A DNA stretch of 64,000 bases from Planctomycetota bacterium (GTDB lineage Bacteria; Planctomycetota; SZUA-567; H5-PLA8): the NCBI GenBank assembly GCA_015075375.1, contig JABTUM010000002.1, positions 467,393-531,392 on the forward strand, given 5' to 3'. The position numbers were made by a program, and so were the translations under genes. Under the pieces are notes generated by a model. That model worked only from the letters and a program-made list of their open reading frames with translations, did no database searches and was not told where the DNA came from. Below, piece after piece: positions 62,778-64,000 of this stretch (the first letter of the stretch is position 1; each line of letters begins with the position of its first letter).

Positions 62778-62883
62778 TTATGGGGTGCGCCTGCGGTTAA
62801 TTCAGGATTATTCTTGCAAAGAATGCAAACGCGCGTACCTTACCCTGTAAGGGTTTGCGGCTTTTGAGCTTAGCCTAGGGCGG

Positions 62884-62929
62884 ATGGCATGCAGGAGGTC
62901 AGGGGTTCGAACCCCCTCAGCTCCACCAT
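62884..62929 (+). repeat. attR (46-bp direct repeat)
   Basis: Exact copy of 51764-51809, the tRNA-Ala 3' half from the anticodon loop through CCA. It marks the right boundary of the element. Confidence 0.95.
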
Positions 62930-62945
62930 TTTAATTCCTTATCGG

Positions 62946-62976
62946 CGGGGACCCTTGCGGTCCCCGTTTTCTTTTG
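62946..62976 (+). terminator. Terminator beyond attR, probably the original tRNA-Ala terminator
   Basis: CGGGGACC (62946-62953) pairs with GGTCCCCG (62959-62966) around CTTGC, followed by TTTTCTTTT. It lies 17 bases past attR, so it was just downstream of tRNA-Ala before integration. Confidence 0.85.
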
Positions 62977-63044
62977 ATTAGGCGGAAGGCTGAAGCGTCT
63001 ATTCGACGAGGCATTTCCCAATTCGGACACAGGAGATCGATGTC

Positions 63045-63833
63045 ATGCGTAAGGCCACGTGCTTGCTGGCGGCGGTGCTGGTCGTGGGGCTTTTCGCGCG
63101 GGAGTTGCGCGCGGCGGACGAAGGCGGCCTCGCGCAGTGGATGGCCGACTTTGCCGGAAACGACGCGGTCAAGCAGGAGGCCGCGGTCGAGTCGTTGCTC
63201 GAACATGCGGCTCAGGCCAAGCCTGCGATCGAGGAGGCGATCAAGAAGTCCGAAGACGCCGGCTTGCGCGCGCGCTATCAGGGCGTGCTCGACCGCATGA
63301 CGCAGGTCACCGCGACGCTCGAAACCACGCTCGGGCCGATTCATGTGAAGCTCTTCGCTTCTCAAACGCCGCTCACCTGCGCCAATTTCATCAACCTGGC
63401 GCGGCGGGGCTTTTACGACGGGCTGGCATTCCATCGCGTCATCGACAACTTCATGATCCAGGGCGGCTGTCCGGAAGGCAACGGCATGGGCACGCCGGGC
63501 TATTCGTTCGAGGACGAGATCGTCGCCGACTTGAAGCACGCCAAACCCGGCACGCTCTCCATGGCCAACGCGGGCAAATCGACCAACGGGAGCCAGTTCT
63601 TCATCACGCATATCCCGACGGGCTGGCTGGACGGGAAGCACACCGTCTTCGGCGAGGTGCTCAACAAGGCCGATATGGATGTGGTCAACCGGATTCAGAA
63701 GGGGCACAAGATCGTTCGCGTGCGCATCTTCGGGGACACCTCGGCGCTCGAGGAGCAGACCAAAGACCGCATCGCGAAGTTCAACGCGGCGCTCGACAAG
63801 AACTTCGGGCACAAGCTCAAGCCGGTGAAGTAG
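63045..63833 (+). CDS. Secreted cyclophilin-type peptidyl-prolyl isomerase
   Basis: A signal peptide spans residues 1-23 (LLAAVLVVGLFARELRAAD). A ~65-residue helical segment follows. The cyclophilin domain begins at about residue 90 (VTATLETTLGPIHVKLF): FYDGLAFHRVIDNFMIQGG, then GYSFEDEI, STNGSQFFIT and WLDGKHTVFGEV hold the active-site Arg, Phe, Gln and Trp. Likely folds exported proteins. It sits just right of the element. Confidence 0.93.
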   Translation: MRKATCLLAAVLVVGLFARELRAADEGGLAQWMADFAGNDAVKQEAAVESLLEHAAQAKPAIEEAIKKSEDAGLRARYQGVLDRMTQVTATLETTLGPIHVKLFASQTPLTCANFINLARRGFYDGLAFHRVIDNFMIQGGCPEGNGMGTPGYSFEDEIVADLKHAKPGTLSMANAGKSTNGSQFFITHIPTGWLDGKHTVFGEVLNKADMDVVNRIQKGHKIVRVRIFGDTSALEEQTKDRIAKFNAALDKNFGHKLKPVK

Positions 63834-63836
63834 GCT

Positions 63837-64000
63837 TTACAGGATCACCTGCCGCAGCGCCGCGAAGTCGGAGACTTCGTGGCGCGGCTGCAGCGCACGC
63901 AGCGTGGCCGGATCGCCCAGCCCGTAGCTGACGTAGCAGAAGGCCAGCCCGGCGTTGCGCGCGCTCTCCCCGTCGGCAGGCCCGTCGCCCACCATCAGCG
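63837..64000 (-). CDS. HAD-superfamily phosphatase, 3' end (partial)
   Basis: The C-terminal 54 residues run off the window's right edge: LMVGDGPADGESARNAGLAF, then YVSYGLGDPATL..., ending ALRQVIL. This matches the end of phosphoglycolate-phosphatase-like HAD enzymes (motif IV VGDGPAD). The start and catalytic motif I lie outside. Confidence 0.75.
   Translation of the reverse strand, partial: LMVGDGPADGESARNAGLAFCYVSYGLGDPATLRALQPRHEVSDFAALRQVIL

Larger units (their letters stand above)
62283..62883 (+). other. Non-coding right end of the element
   Basis: It holds two tandem terminators and several GATACG motifs (62600, 62635, 62742, 62772), then an AT-richer stretch up to attR. A 63-codon frame at 62676-62867 lacks a ribosome site and protein-like composition. 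I see no convincing gene. Confidence 0.55.
51764..62929 (+). mobile_element. Integrated 11.1 kb element in tRNA-Ala
   Basis: It is bounded by exact 46-bp direct repeats of the tRNA-Ala 3' end; the distance between repeats is 11,120 bases. The tyrosine integrase gene is next to attL. Cargo: unknown small proteins, a winged-helix protein, a DUF1580-like protein, a TOPRIM protein of the Spo11/TopoVI-A type, a DnaB-type helicase, a second winged-helix protein with iteron-like repeats, and a compact gene set of unknown function ending in two terminators. I find no capsid, terminase, portal, relaxase or FtsK-like gene. An integrative plasmid, satellite or small tailless virus are all possible. The family seems undescribed to me. 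Confidence 0.88.

Noticed and set aside
62676..62867. 63-codon frame just left of attR
   Set aside because: No ribosome site and no protein-like periodicity; it lies in a non-coding end with GATACG motifs.

Overview
The window is GC-rich bacterial chromosome carrying one integrated mobile element. Planctomycetota (or a close PVC relative) is the best guess. The mobile element has a DUF1580-type excisionase-like gene and a tyrosine recombinase of the style common in that phylum. The chromosome shows a fitting mix: heparinase/rhamnosidase-type enzymes, PQQ-like propellers, CehA-type hydrolases, a soluble acyl-ACP desaturase and a HemQ-type domain. The phylum call is an inference from gene families; there is no rRNA gene here.

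Left part (1-24 kb): tRNA-Arg(UCU); a heparinase II/III-like enzyme; a membrane-anchored TIM-barrel protein; a membrane FHA protein; a thiamine-binding-type protein; Maf; ribosomal protein L33; a large hybrid histidine kinase; a GH78-like alpha-L-rhamnosidase; an acyl-ACP desaturase; an ExbB-ExbD-giant coiled-coil/CBM9 operon; HisF with an unusual insertion; and LeuA.

Middle part (24-51 kb): a VOC protein and a PDZ protein; an NtrC-type regulator divergent from a lone Hpt protein; a minus-strand lacI-PQQ propeller-CehA-FMN-binding run that looks like one operon; murD, a tiny membrane protein and glnD; an aldo/keto reductase-HemQ fusion beside an ABM-fold protein; an NADP-type epimerase/reductase and an SGNH hydrolase; a hexulose-phosphate-synthase-family protein; an AraC regulator; and leuS.

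Right part (51.7-62.9 kb): an 11.1 kb element sits in the 3' end of tRNA-Ala(GGC). Exact 46-bp direct repeats mark attL and attR, and the tRNA's probable terminator now lies beyond attR. The element encodes a tyrosine integrase, small unknown proteins, a winged-helix protein, a DUF1580-like protein, a Spo11/TopoVI-A-like TOPRIM protein, a DnaB-type helicase and a second winged-helix protein. The last of these contains three iteron-like repeats. A compact set of unknown genes follows and ends at two tandem terminators. Within that set, three (perhaps four) genes appear to start at ATA codons, each placed behind a Shine-Dalgarno sequence and touching the previous stop codon. No terminase, portal, capsid or conjugation gene is recognisable, so the element looks like an undescribed integrative plasmid, satellite or small virus. 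Right of attR are a secreted cyclophilin and the 3' end of a HAD-phosphatase gene.
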